Source: RCIO01 sp965232405 (GTDB lineage Bacteria; Pseudomonadota; Alphaproteobacteria; Rhizobiales; Rhizobiaceae). Taken from it: a DNA stretch of 64,000 nt. The stretch is taken from the NCBI GenBank assembly GCA_965232405.1, contig OZ246966.1, forward strand, positions 2,232,001 to 2,296,000. The letters are read 5' to 3'. This document shows positions 1 through 10,466 of this stretch, piece by piece (the first letter of the stretch is position 1; each line of letters starts with the position of its first letter). The translations under genes were made by a program, and so were the position numbers. Under the pieces are notes generated by a model that saw nothing but the letters and a program-made list of their open reading frames with translations, was not told the DNA's origin and made no database searches.

Positions 1-1638
1 CTGCCGGACTACTACTCGACATCGGTTGACAATGTGCCAGTCGGTCCTGCCGCAGGCTCCTGCGGTACCGCCGCCTATCGCGGCGAGCCGGTCGAGGTGA
101 CCGATATCGCCAATGATCCGCTCTGGGCCGACTTCAAGGCTCTGGTGCTGCCGCTTGGGCTCAACGCCTGCTGGTCGAGCCCGATCAAGGCGCGCGACGG
201 GCGCGTGATCGGGACGTTTGCATTCTATTTCCGCGAGAACCGCGGCCCAAGCGATCTGGAACGGCAGATCGTGGAGACCTGCGTTCACATATGCGCAATT
301 GCGATCGAACATGCCCGCGCGCAGGAGCACATCGAGCGCCTTGCATACAGCGATGCGCTTACCGAACTGCCGAACTGGAGCTGGTTCCATGACAAGGCTG
401 ACCGGGTGCTCGGCAGGCATCAGTCGGCCAATGTGCTCTATCTGGACCTGGACGATTTCAAGGGCATCAACGATTCTCTCGGTCACCACGTTGGGGACCT
501 GCTGCTGCGGGCGGTAGGTCAGCGCCTGCGCGAATTGCTGGACGGGGACGTCGTTATCGCGAGGCTGAGCGGTGACGAGTTCGGTTTCATCCAGCTGTGC
601 GAGGATAGCGACAGTGACGGCGCATGGCTGGTCAGGCGGCTTCTGAAGGCATTCGAAACGCCGTTCGATATCGATGGCCGCATTCTCTCGGTCGGCGCAA
701 GCATCGGTATCGCGCGTTGCCCTGCCGACGGATGCGAGATCGAGAAACTTGCCTCAAAGGCGGATCTGGCGCTGTCATCGGCCAAGAAGAAGGGCCGGAT
801 GAGCTACCGGTTCTTCGAACCGGAAATGGAAGATGACCGGCGCGCGCGCCACGAACTGACCGACGACCTCCGCGCAGCGATCGCCAACGGCGAACTGAGC
901 CTGGCCTACCAACCGATCGTCGCGCTGGCGACCGGAAGGGTGCGCGCTTTCGAAGCACTGGTGCGCTGGCAGCATCCCCTGCTTGGCGCGATCTCCCCGG
1001 GGGAGTTTATCCCGTTGGCGGAAGAGACCGGTATTATCGGCGCCATCGGCGAATGGGTTCTCACCGAAGCCTGCAAGGAAGCATCGTCCTGGCCGGAGAA
1101 CATCAAGATCTCGGTGAACCTGTCGCCATTGCAGCTGCGCAACCCTGACTTCGTGGACGATGTGATGCGGATACTGGAGCGCACAAGGCTGTCTTCGGAC
1201 CGCCTCAAGCTCGAGGTTACCGAGACAGCGCTGATGGGTGACGATAGCGTCACGCGCGAGAACCTGATTGCATTGCATCGGCTCGGCATACCCATCTCAC
1301 TGGACGATTTCGGTACCGGCTATTCCTCGCTCAGTCATCTGCGGCGGGTCCCGCTCAACCGTATCAAGATCGACATGTCGTTCGTGTCGGGTGTGATGCG
1401 GGACAGCGATTCGGAATCGATCGTGCGGGCGATCTTGATGCTGGCGCGCGAAATGCGGTTGCAGACGACCGCCGAGGGCGTCGAAACCAAGGCTCAGTAC
1501 AACTGGTTGCTGGCGAATGGCTGTATCGACGGGCAGGGCTATCTGTTCGGGCGACCGGAAAGCGCCGCCCATGCGCGCGAACGCATCCAAGCCGACAGAA
1601 GCGTCAGCGCACCGAGGATGGCAGCGTTCGGCCGCTGA
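1..1638 (+). CDS. GAF-GGDEF-EAL cyclic-di-GMP signalling protein (5' end outside window)
   Basis: The frame is open from base 1, and the first codons (LPDYYST...) already belong to a GAF-type sensory domain with the GSCGTAAYRGEPV signature. The gene therefore starts upstream. The domain order is GAF (codons 1 to about 105), GGDEF (about 115-275) and EAL (about 285-525). The diguanylate cyclase active site reads SGDEF (codons 190-194), a variant that is often active. The EAL domain keeps EALVRW, NLSPLQL, DDFGTGYSS and AEGVE, so phosphodiesterase activity is likely retained. It would make and/or break c-di-GMP in response to a GAF ligand or partner. It ends 34 bases before the convergent PPOX gene. 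Sensed signal and net activity cannot be read from sequence. Confidence 0.93.
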   Translation: MPDYYSTSVDNVPVGPAAGSCGTAAYRGEPVEVTDIANDPLWADFKALVLPLGLNACWSSPIKARDGRVIGTFAFYFRENRGPSDLERQIVETCVHICAIAIEHARAQEHIERLAYSDALTELPNWSWFHDKADRVLGRHQSANVLYLDLDDFKGINDSLGHHVGDLLLRAVGQRLRELLDGDVVIARLSGDEFGFIQLCEDSDSDGAWLVRRLLKAFETPFDIDGRILSVGASIGIARCPADGCEIEKLASKADLALSSAKKKGRMSYRFFEPEMEDDRRARHELTDDLRAAIANGELSLAYQPIVALATGRVRAFEALVRWQHPLLGAISPGEFIPLAEETGIIGAIGEWVLTEACKEASSWPENIKISVNLSPLQLRNPDFVDDVMRILERTRLSSDRLKLEVTETALMGDDSVTRENLIALHRLGIPISLDDFGTGYSSLSHLRRVPLNRIKIDMSFVSGVMRDSDSESIVRAILMLAREMRLQTTAEGVETKAQYNWLLANGCIDGQGYLFGRPESAAHARERIQADRSVSAPRMAAFGR

Positions 1639-1672
1639 CAGGCTGCCTCAATAAAGGTCAGTTGTCGCCGCT

Positions 1673-2287
1673 TCACCACATTGATTTGGCGTAGGATTCG
1701 TCCAGCCGTTCATCGAGCTCGCCGGCCGTTTCGGCAAGCGCAGCATGATCTCGCAGGATGGCGCCGAGTGACGGCATGTCGTCCCGCGCGTGCCAGCTTT
1801 CCGGCTTCCACAGTTCGGACCGCATGAACGCCTTGGCGCAGTGCATATAGACCGCCTTCGCCTTCACCACGAGAACGGTTGCCGGCTGCCTGCCGTCGAC
1901 AGCCAGCTTTTCCCGCAGGCCGGCATCGGCAGTGATGCGGCCTTCGCCATTGATGCGCAGCGTCTCGTTCATGCCGGGAATGAGGAACAGCAGGCCGACC
2001 GCCGGATTGGCGACGATGTTTTCGAACGTGTCGAGGCGGTTGTTGCCGGGGCGGTCCGGGATAGCGATGGTGACATCGTCCAGTACGCTGACAAAACCCG
2101 GCTTGTCGCCCTTCGGCGTGACGTCAGCATTGCCCTCGCCATCCTGCGATCCGATCAGGACGAAGGGGCATTTCGACAGGAAGTTGCGCGCATGCGGATC
2201 GAGGAAACGGAGTTCCTTCTTGAGCGCCAGTTCGTGCACCGGCTTGTAGTGGGCGCGCAGCTCGTCAAGTGACCTGAAATATTCCAT
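1673..2287 (-). CDS. Pyridoxamine 5'-phosphate oxidase-family FMN-binding protein
   Basis: A 204-residue protein of the split-barrel flavin-binding PPOX superfamily. It resembles the DR2398/MSMEG_1061-type subfamily, with the pattern FLSKCPFVLIGSQDGEGNADVTPKGDKPGFV near residues 38-68 followed by IAIPDRPGNNRLDTFENI, the usual flavin-phosphate region. Members bind FMN (or related cofactors) and reduce undefined substrates; they are not the B6 salvage enzyme PdxH. The gene lies just 6 bases downstream of yciB on the same strand and is probably the last cistron of the dapF-mtaB-ftsY-yciB unit. Family assignment is firm; the substrate is unknown. Confidence 0.85.
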   Translation of the reverse strand: MEYFRSLDELRAHYKPVHELALKKELRFLDPHARNFLSKCPFVLIGSQDGEGNADVTPKGDKPGFVSVLDDVTIAIPDRPGNNRLDTFENIVANPAVGLLFLIPGMNETLRINGEGRITADAGLREKLAVDGRQPATVLVVKAKAVYMHCAKAFMRSELWKPESWHARDDMPSLGAILRDHAALAETAGELDERLDESYAKSMW

Positions 2288-2293
2288 GATGTC

Positions 2294-2946
2294 CTACTCC
2301 CCCGGTTCCTGAGTCTTTTCCTCCAGCGAATGGCGCATGATCAGCGGCATCTGGGAGACCGTGAACAGGAAGGTGATGGGCATGATGCCCCACACCTTGA
2401 AGGCGACCCAGAAATCGGTGGAGAAATTGCGCCACACCACTTCGTTGGCGATGGCAAGAAAGATGAAGAACAGGCCCCAGCGCCAGGTGAGCTTGGTCCA
2501 GCCTTCCGCGTCGAGCTGAAAGGCGGAATCGAAGACATAACCCAGCAGCGACTTGCCGAAAGCGAGGCCGCCCAGCAGGACCACGCCGAATAGCGTGTTC
2601 ACGATGGTCGGCTTCATCTTGATGAAGGTCTCGTCCTGCAGCCACAGCGTCAGCGCCCCGAAAACAAAGACGATGACGCCGGACACCAGCGGCATGATGG
2701 GAATGGTGCGGGTCAGCAGCCAGGAAACGATGAGCGAGACGGCGACGGCCGCCATGAACAACGCCGTTGCGACAAAGAGAGGTCCTCCGAGATCGGCAAG
2801 CGCCGGCCACCGGCCGACCAGCCATTCGCCGCGCGCATTGGCAAAGAAGAAGACCAGCAGCGGGCCGATCTCCAGCGCCAGCTTGAGCAGCGGGTTTATC
2901 TCCTTCTTCTTCGGGTCGGAGGGGTCGCGTTCGAAGATGGGGTCGC

Positions 2947-2950
<4 letters not shown>
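2294..2950 (-). CDS. yciB: YciB / septation protein A family inner-membrane protein
   Basis: A 218-residue polytopic membrane protein with about five hydrophobic segments (around residues 25-45, 52-75, 80-105, 120-140 and 155-205). It carries family landmarks such as LKLALEIGPLLVFFFAN near the N terminus, FGKSLLGYVFD, and NEVVWRNFSTDFWVAFKVWG in the C-terminal half. YciB proteins affect cell-envelope integrity and septation; the biochemical role is unsettled. The start codon overlaps the end of ftsY by 4 bases (ATGA-type coupling), so the two are co-translated. The N terminus carries a short charged lead (DPSDPKKKE) before the first helix. Confidence 0.93.
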
Positions 2951-4677
<1,727 letters not shown>

Positions 4678-4686
4678 CAGCGGGGC

Positions 4687-5970
4687 TCAGGCGGCAGCGA
4701 AAGAGTTGGCGCGGGCAACAAGACGGTCGTCATCATGGCCGACAATATCGGCTGCGACGATCTCCCCGATGCTGCCGGTGTCGATTGCAGTCAGCGTGAA
4801 ATCCTCCGTGCGGCCAAGCCCGTTGCGCTCGACCAGAACGTTCTGTGCGGAGCCGGCGAGCGAAGCCAGATGCCGTGCATGTGCGGCGTCTCCGGTTGCA
4901 CGCAGGCGCGCCGCGCGATCCTTGACGGCTCGGCGGTCGACCTGCGGCATGCGGGCCGCAGGCGTGCCCTCCCGGGGCGAAAAGGGAAAGACGTGAAGCT
5001 GGGTCAGGCCGCACTCCTCGACGATCTTCAGCGAGTTTTCGAACATCTCGTCGGTCTCGGTCGGGAACCCGGCGATGATGTCGGCCCCGAACACGATATC
5101 GGGCCGCAATGCGCGCGTCTCCTCGCAGAAGCGGATCGCGTCGTCGCGCAAATGGCGGCGCTTCATGCGCTTCAGTATCATGTCATCGCCGGACTGGAGC
5201 GACAGGTGCAGATGCGGCATCAGGCGAGGCTCTGTGGCGATCGCCTCCATCAGGTCCGGATCGGCCTCGATGGAATCGATCGAGGAGAGCCGAAGTCTGG
5301 CGAGATCCGGAACCTGCGTGAGAATTGTGCGCACCAGCCGGCCAAGCCGCGGGCTGCCCGGAAGGTCGGCGCCATAGCTGGTGAGATCGACACCCGACAG
5401 CACGACCTCCGCGTAACCATTGTCCGCAAGGCGCTTGATCTGATCGACGATCGCGCCCATCGGCACGGAACGAGAATTGCCGCGGCCATAAGGGATGATG
5501 CAGAAGGTGCAGCGATGGTCGCAGCCATTCTGGACCTGCACGAAGGCGCGGGCGCGGCCTTCGATGGCGTCGACCATGTGCGAGGCGGTTTCGCGCACCG
5601 ACATGATGTCGTTGACGCGTGCCTTCTCATAATCGTTGACGCCGAAATCGGGCAGGGCGCGGTAATTGTGCGCAGCGAGCTTCTCCTCATTGCCGAGAAC
5701 AAGATCGACCTCGTCCATGCCGGCGAATGTGTCCGGCTCGGTCTGGGCAGCACACCCCGTAACGACGATACGAGCCTGCGGATTGTCGCGGCGCGCCCTG
5801 CGGATCGCCTGCCTGGCCTGACGCACGGCCTCGCCAGTGACCGCGCAGGTGTTTACGACCACCGCGCCGCCAGCAAGCTCGTCGAGCCCTGCGGTCTGCG
5901 CCTCGCGGCGGATCACTTCCGACTCATAAGTGTTAAGCCGGCAGCCGAATGTCACGACATCGACCGCCAT
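4687..5970 (-). CDS. mtaB: tRNA (N6-threonylcarbamoyladenosine(37)-C2)-methylthiotransferase MtaB
   Basis: A radical SAM methylthiotransferase that converts t6A37 to ms2t6A in ANN-decoding tRNAs. From the ATG at 5970 it has 427 residues: the UPF0004 domain with cluster cysteines at 10 (FGCRLNTYESE), 42 (NTCAVTGEA) and 73 (VTGCAAQ), then the radical SAM motif CDHRCTFC with cysteines 150, 154 and 157, then a C-terminal TRAM-like region. The start MAVDVVTFGCRLN matches family starts; an upstream in-frame extension is Arg-rich and not family-like. The start codon shares one base with the dapF stop (TGATG), implying translational coupling. Confidence 0.95.
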   Translation of the reverse strand: MAVDVVTFGCRLNTYESEVIRREAQTAGLDELAGGAVVVNTCAVTGEAVRQARQAIRRARRDNPQARIVVTGCAAQTEPDTFAGMDEVDLVLGNEEKLAAHNYRALPDFGVNDYEKARVNDIMSVRETASHMVDAIEGRARAFVQVQNGCDHRCTFCIIPYGRGNSRSVPMGAIVDQIKRLADNGYAEVVLSGVDLTSYGADLPGSPRLGRLVRTILTQVPDLARLRLSSIDSIEADPDLMEAIATEPRLMPHLHLSLQSGDDMILKRMKRRHLRDDAIRFCEETRALRPDIVFGADIIAGFPTETDEMFENSLKIVEECGLTQLHVFPFSPREGTPAARMPQVDRRAVKDRAARLRATGDAAHARHLASLAGSAQNVLVERNGLGRTEDFTLTAIDTGSIGEIVAADIVGHDDDRLVARANSFAAA

Positions 5971-6851
5971 CAGGCGACGCTTTCCCTGTCGCGTTCCCAT
6001 TCGCCCGTTGCCGGGTCGAACGTGCCGGAAAATTCCCACTCGGCGGGTCCGGTCATGATGACGTGATCGTTGTCGCGCCACTCAATGCCGAGCGTGCCGC
6101 CTGGAACATTGACGGTGACCGTGCGGCCGGTGCGGCGGGTGCGTGCAGCGCTGACTGCAGAAGCGCAGGCGGCCGAGCCGCAGGCCTTGGTGAGGCCCGC
6201 TCCACGCTCCCATGTGCGGATGGTGAGTTCGCTGTCCGAAATCACGTTGGCGATGGTGATGTTGGCGCGTTCGGGGAAGATCGGATGATGTTCCAGCAGC
6301 GCGCCCAAACGTTCGAGGTCGTAGGACCACACATCCTCGTCGACCCAGAAAATCGCGTGCGGGTTGCCCATCGACACGACCGAGGGCGAGTGCAGGGTCG
6401 GATTGTCGATCGGGCCGATCTGCAGCTCGATCATGCGCGTGTCACGAAATTCCTCCGAAAGCGGAATGTCCTGCCAGCCGAAGCGCGGCATGCCCATGTC
6501 GACGGAGATAGACCCGTCGGCATGTTCCTCGGCGCCGAGAATGCCGGCGACGGTTTCGAAGGTGAAGACCGTGCGGCCCGTCTCGGCGGCCAGCGCCTGC
6601 ACGACACAGCGCATGCCGTTGCCGCAGGCCTGCGCCATCGAGCCGTCGGAATTGAGAATCTCGACATAATGCTGGGTGGCCGAATGGCGCGGATCGTGAA
6701 CCGCCATGATCTGGTCGAACTTCGTTGCCGGATCGGCGTTGAGCGCGATGGCGGCGGCGGCCGTGACGCGGTCGCCACGGCCGCGCATGTCGGCAACGAT
6801 GATCTCGTTGCCGAGGCCGTTCATCCTGGCAAATGGCGCGCGCTCGCTCAT
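5970..6851 (-). CDS. dapF: Diaminopimelate epimerase
   Basis: Converts LL- to meso-diaminopimelate for lysine and peptidoglycan synthesis. From the ATG at 6851 it has 293 residues. The two active-site cysteines lie at residue 76 in ACGNGMRCV and residue 224 in KACGSAACAS. Also present are the N-terminal FARMNGLGNEIIV and the MGNPHAIF motif near 161. No strong Shine-Dalgarno site precedes the ATG, and a possible -10 (CATATA on the minus strand) lies only about 10 bases upstream, so a very short or absent leader is possible. It is first in the dapF-mtaB-ftsY-yciB cluster. Confidence 0.95.
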   Translation of the reverse strand: MSERAPFARMNGLGNEIIVADMRGRGDRVTAAAAIALNADPATKFDQIMAVHDPRHSATQHYVEILNSDGSMAQACGNGMRCVVQALAAETGRTVFTFETVAGILGAEEHADGSISVDMGMPRFGWQDIPLSEEFRDTRMIELQIGPIDNPTLHSPSVVSMGNPHAIFWVDEDVWSYDLERLGALLEHHPIFPERANITIANVISDSELTIRTWERGAGLTKACGSAACASAVSAARTRRTGRTVTVNVPGGTLGIEWRDNDHVIMTGPAEWEFSGTFDPATGEWERDRESVA

Positions 6852-6913
6852 GCGGCGGTATATGGCTGAATCAGCCTGCAATTACCAGTGTTGCAGGCCG
6901 TTTCGGGGTCGCA

Positions 6914-7075
6914 TCAGGCGATGGCGAATACGCCGAGCAGCATCAGCAGGAACAGGATCAGCATGACGCCGATGAGGATTTTGGCGCCGGTCAGGGCCGC
7001 GCCGGAAATCGTGTTCAGTCCCAGCAGACCGGCAACGGCTGCAACGACAAGAAGTATGATAATCCATTTGATCAT
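6914..7075 (-). CDS. DUF1328/YtjA-type small membrane protein
   Basis: A 53-residue protein starting MIKWIIILLVVAAVAGLLG, with two hydrophobic segments (about 4-20 and 28-52) separated by a short Gly/Ala/Ser/Thr stretch ending in AKILIGVML. This is the layout of the DUF1328 (YtjA) family, widespread tiny membrane proteins of unknown role that are often stress-induced. A GGAGAG ribosome site lies 8 bases before the ATG. It is expressed leftward, between dapF and the MBL-fold gene. Confidence 0.85.
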   Translation of the reverse strand: MIKWIIILLVVAAVAGLLGLNTISGAALTGAKILIGVMLILFLLMLLGVFAIA

Positions 7076-7158
7076 TTGAAAAATCTCTCCATTTCACATC
7101 CCGCCCCACGCTATCTAAGGATGAAATATGGCGCATTGGCGACGCATTGCTGCGCCGG

Positions 7159-8151
7159 TCAGGCCGGGACATCCCAGACCTCGCCTGCCCGCATGGGACG
7201 GAAACGGTTGGCGGGAACCGCCTTTTCGGCAAGTGCGGCCATGAGTTTCTCGCGCGGTTCGTCGATAGGTTCGTCGGTGAGCTGAAAGGTTGCCCAATGA
7301 TGGCCGGCGACGTGATCGGCCTTGCATAAAAGCATGCCTTCGACGGCCTCTTCAGGGTTTTGGTGCTGGCCTTTCATGAACCAGCGCGGCTCATAGGCAC
7401 CAAAAGGCAGTATGGCGAGGCGGAAGCTGCCATGTTTTTCAGCCGCGGCCCGGTAATTAATGCCATCGTGAAATCCGGTGTCGCCGACATGGTAGATTCG
7501 GCCGGCGGGCGTTTCGAGCGCGAAACCCGCCCATAGCGCCATGCGGCGGTCGCCAAGTCCTCGCGCCGACCAGTGATGGACAGGCTCGAAATGGATTCTG
7601 GCGGGGCCGTGTTCGACGGCTTCGCCCCAGTCACGGGCCGAAATCCGGGCGTTTGCCAGGCCCCTGCCCAGGATCGCATCGTTGCCCAGCGGCGTGACGA
7701 TCACCGGATCGAAGGCCGCGACCAGCCGCGACAGGGTGGCCAGATCCATGTGGTCGTAATGGTTGTGGCTGAGCAGAACCAAGTCGATGGGTGGCAGGTC
7801 CTCGAAGCGGATGCCGGGTGGAGCAACGCGCTTCGGGCCGATGGAGGAGAAAGGCGAGGCGCGGTCGGACCAGACGGGATCGGTGAGGATGTTGAGCCCC
7901 GCCACCTGAACCAGAAGCGTGGCGTGGCCAACCATTGTGACACGCAGGCCTGACCCTTCGATGCGGCTTTCGGGGACGGCCTGCGGAAAGGGGCTCGGCC
8001 ATTCGGAGGGCCATTTCGTCCGGTCGCCGTTTAAGCGCCATTTCAGAAGATCGCGGAAGCGGCCCGGCGGGGTGCCGTCGGGATTAAAGAATATGCGCCC
8101 GTCGAAATGGTCGCTTGTGGGGCCTGAATAATAGCGATTTCCGGATTTCAT
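7159..8151 (-). CDS. MBL-fold metal-dependent hydrolase, NAPE-PLD/UlaG-like
   Basis: From the ATG at 8151 (MKSGNRYYSG) the protein has 330 residues. It contains the metallo-beta-lactamase metal site SHNHYDHMD (His129, His131, Asp133, His134), MVGHATLLVQ, LTDPVWSDRASP, PVHHWSARG and YHVGDTGFHDG. This combination is typical of the branch related to N-acyl-phosphatidylethanolamine phospholipase D and Romboutsia/UlaG-like hydrolases. A longer reading to 8334 adds a Cys/Arg-rich stretch without family character, so I reject it. No signal peptide is evident, so it is probably cytoplasmic. The substrate is unknown; phospholipid or phosphodiester hydrolysis is a guess from the family. Confidence 0.87.
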   Translation of the reverse strand: MKSGNRYYSGPTSDHFDGRIFFNPDGTPPGRFRDLLKWRLNGDRTKWPSEWPSPFPQAVPESRIEGSGLRVTMVGHATLLVQVAGLNILTDPVWSDRASPFSSIGPKRVAPPGIRFEDLPPIDLVLLSHNHYDHMDLATLSRLVAAFDPVIVTPLGNDAILGRGLANARISARDWGEAVEHGPARIHFEPVHHWSARGLGDRRMALWAGFALETPAGRIYHVGDTGFHDGINYRAAAEKHGSFRLAILPFGAYEPRWFMKGQHQNPEEAVEGMLLCKADHVAGHHWATFQLTDEPIDEPREKLMAALAEKAVPANRFRPMRAGEVWDVPA

Positions 8152-8431
8152 GACGCTCGTTTTGCGCAGCGGTTTCTGGAAGGGTCTTGCCGGAAGATAA
8201 GCGCGGAAGCGACGGGCACAAGCAGACGCGGTGCAGATTGGACACGGACGGGCCAAGAACCGCCAAGGACCGCAAAGCAGCGCGAAGGTGTGTTGCGGGA
8301 GCAATAATGTGGCAATAAACCGGTCGTTAACCATATCCGTCCGATCTTTACCGCAAGATCGCCATGATTTTCCTGCTTGAACAAATTATTGGCGATAGCA
8401 GACGGGAAATTGTCCCGGAGGACCGTTTATC
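8152..8431. other. Divergent intergenic region between MBL hydrolase and omp19
   Basis: About 280 bases with no convincing gene. It must hold the promoters of the two divergent genes. A GTTAACCAT element near 8327-8335 and a CTTGAAC element near 8377 are promoter-like, but neither forms a clear -35/-10 pair. A GGAGGA Shine-Dalgarno site precedes the omp19 ATG. Confidence 0.5.
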
Positions 8432-8968
8432 ATGACGAGAGCAGGCATCCTTGTCCTGACAGCCGCTGCGGTGGTGATGGCAGGTTGTTCGAGCGCGAGA
8501 TTTTCCTCGCTCAACACCCGTTCGACCAGAATAGCCGAGCCGCTGCAGCCGGCGCCCGCAGGCACCGTGACGGCCGGGCAGTTGCCGCCGCCGGACGGAG
8601 CAACCGTCAACGATCCGACGGCGTTTCCCGAAGCACCGGGTGCCACCGACACGACCCAGCCGATCGACGTTGCGGCCGCCAACGCGCCGGAGCTGACGCC
8701 TGGAGCCGTCGCCGGTGTGTGGAACGCTACCGTGGCCGGCCAGGGGTGCCGCGTCGCGACACCGCAGACCAAGTTCGGCCAGGGCTTCCGCGCCGGGCCG
8801 CTGCGTTGCCCACCGCCGCTCGACATGGTGAAATCGTGGAATGTCGAAGGCAAGCAGCTGGCGCTCTACGATCAAGATGGCGGCGTGCTTGCCCGGCTTT
8901 ATTCGAGCGGCAATGAGCGCTTCGACGGCCAGACTGCAGCCGGGCTGCCGGTATCGCTGACACGTTAG
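8432..8968 (+). CDS. omp19: Outer-membrane lipoprotein, Omp19/AprI (Inh) family protease inhibitor
   Basis: A 178-residue lipoprotein precursor with a lipobox ending VMAGC (lipidated Cys19). A Pro/Thr/Ala-rich linker follows, then an eight-stranded Inh-type beta-barrel region from about residue 88: LTPGAVAGVWNATVAGQGC, VATPQTKFGQGFRAGPLRCP, LALYDQDGGVLARLYSSG and ERFDGQTAAGLPVSL. These segments match Brucella Omp19 closely as I remember it. Brucella Omp19 is an envelope lipoprotein that inhibits host and bacterial proteases. The two cysteines in the C-terminal domain probably form a disulfide. It precedes zapE by 55 bases and could be co-transcribed. Confidence 0.9.
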   Translation: MTRAGILVLTAAAVVMAGCSSARFSSLNTRSTRIAEPLQPAPAGTVTAGQLPPPDGATVNDPTAFPEAPGATDTTQPIDVAAANAPELTPGAVAGVWNATVAGQGCRVATPQTKFGQGFRAGPLRCPPPLDMVKSWNVEGKQLALYDQDGGVLARLYSSGNERFDGQTAAGLPVSLTR

Positions 8969-9023
8969 CGGAAACCGACGGGTCGGAACCGTGACATTAT
9001 CGCGGGACAGGGCGAAATAGCAC

Positions 9024-10199
9024 ATGCCGCTGCGCGACGGACTGACCAACCACGCCTCACTGGTCCAGCGCTACAACGACCTCGCCGAGAAGGGCACTCT
9101 CAGCCACGACCCGCGGCAGATCGATGTCGCGCGGGCTCTCGACGACCTTCTCGACGAAATCGCTACAAAACGGCTGGCCGCTAAGCAAAGTTCGCTTGGC
9201 TGGCTGTTTGCCAAGCGCGCGGCCAAGGACCCGACGCGCGGGCTCTACATTCACGGCAGCGTGGGCCGCGGCAAGACCATGCTGATGGACATGTTTTTCG
9301 AGATGCTGCCCGCCAAGCGCAAGCGGCGGGTGCATTTCAACGTGTTCATGGCCGATGTGCATGACCGTATCCACCAGCACCGGCAGGCGCTGAAGAAGGG
9401 CGAGACCAAGGAAAACGACCCGGTGCCGCCGGTCGCCAAGGCACTGGCAAAAGAAGCCTGGGTGCTGTGTTTCGACGAATTCTCCGTCACAGACATTGCC
9501 GACGCCATGATCCTGTCGCGGCTGTTTTCTGCCCTGTTCGAGCAGGGGGTGGTACTGGTGGCGACGTCGAATGTCGCGCCCAAGGATCTATACCGCGACG
9601 GGCTGAACCGCGGGCTCTTCCTGCCGTTCGTGGCAATCCTCAAGGAGCATGCGCGGATCGTCAGCCTCGACAGCGATACGGACTATCGCCTGCAAAGGCT
9701 TAACAGGCTGCCGGTCTACATGACGCCGCTCGGCAGGCAAGCCGAACACGAAATGGACGCGGCCTGGGCGACCGTGACGGACGGGAAGTCGGTCGAACCG
9801 GCCGGTTTGCAACTGAAAGGGCGCGAGGTGCATGTGCCGCAGGCGGCGGGTCTGGCGGCGCGGTTCGATTTTACCGACATTTGCGGCAAGGCGCTTGCAG
9901 CGCGCGACTACAACGCGATCGCCGACCGCTACGACACCATTTTCGTCGACAACATCCCGGTGATGGATCGCTCGACGCGCAACGAGGCGAAGCGCTTCAT
10001 CCTGTTGATCGACACGCTCTACGACCGGGGCAAACGGCTGGTGGCGAGCGCGGCGGCGGCGCCTGCGGAGCTCTATGCGGACAAGACAGGCACGGAGGCA
10101 TTCGAGTTCGAGCGCACGGCCTCAAGGCTGATCGAGATGCAAAGCCGCGACTGGCTCGAACGCGGGGACGGCGATGCGGCCACTCGCGCGGCGGAATAG
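9024..10199 (+). CDS. zapE: Cell division protein ZapE (AFG1-like ATPase)
   Basis: A 391-residue AAA+-type ATPase of the AFG1/ZapE family. Walker A is GSVGRGKT (residues 78-85) followed by LMDMFFE; Walker B is LCFDEFSVTD (Asp151, Glu152); then VATSNVAPKDLYRDGLNR and a C-terminal ERTASRLIEMQS. In E. coli ZapE associates with the Z-ring; mitochondrial AFG1 helps turn over membrane proteins. Placement upstream of mdh-sucCD is the usual arrangement in this bacterial order. A 267-base gap with its own promoter separates it from mdh. Confidence 0.95.
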   Translation: MPLRDGLTNHASLVQRYNDLAEKGTLSHDPRQIDVARALDDLLDEIATKRLAAKQSSLGWLFAKRAAKDPTRGLYIHGSVGRGKTMLMDMFFEMLPAKRKRRVHFNVFMADVHDRIHQHRQALKKGETKENDPVPPVAKALAKEAWVLCFDEFSVTDIADAMILSRLFSALFEQGVVLVATSNVAPKDLYRDGLNRGLFLPFVAILKEHARIVSLDSDTDYRLQRLNRLPVYMTPLGRQAEHEMDAAWATVTDGKSVEPAGLQLKGREVHVPQAAGLAARFDFTDICGKALAARDYNAIADRYDTIFVDNIPVMDRSTRNEAKRFILLIDTLYDRGKRLVASAAAAPAELYADKTGTEAFEFERTASRLIEMQSRDWLERGDGDAATRAAE

Positions 10200-10264
10200 C
10201 GCCCGCCATGCTGGTCCGCCATGCGCCGAAAGTGCCCGAAAATTCGGCAGCGGGATGAAAAATT

Positions 10265-10294
10265 TTGACGTTTACGTAAATCCCAAAGCATATA
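10265..10294 (+). promoter_or_regulatory. Putative promoter of the mdh-suc cluster
   Basis: TTGACG at 10265-10270 and CATATA at 10289-10294 are separated by 18 bases, a plausible sigma-70-type promoter. The spacer opens with the perfect palindrome TTTACGTAAA (10271-10280), which could be a regulator site just downstream of the -35. Transcription would begin near 10300, leaving a leader of about 165 bases before mdh. Confidence 0.5.
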
Positions 10295-10407
10295 AACGAT
10301 TGAAAATGTTGAAGTCTCATTATCCGGTTGAATTTTTCCACGTGCGAGTCTAAGGCGTTAGCGTTTCGGGGCGGCATATTTCGGCCCGCGCGGCCAAGCG
10401 CCCCAAG

Positions 10408-10441
10408 GCAATTCCAGCCGCGCCTTCAAGGCGCGAATTGC
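10408..10441 (+). other. Stem-loop in the mdh 5' leader
   Basis: An outer stem GCAATT (10408-10413) with AATTGC (10436-10441) encloses an inner stem CGCGCC (10419-10424) with GGCGCG (10430-10435), loop TTCAA, with a five-base bulge on the 5' side. It lies just upstream of the GGGGGA ribosome site (about 10450) and could influence mdh translation. It has no T-run and is not a terminator. Confidence 0.55.
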
Positions 10442-10466
10442 AGCCTTTCGGGGGATTTCACACACA

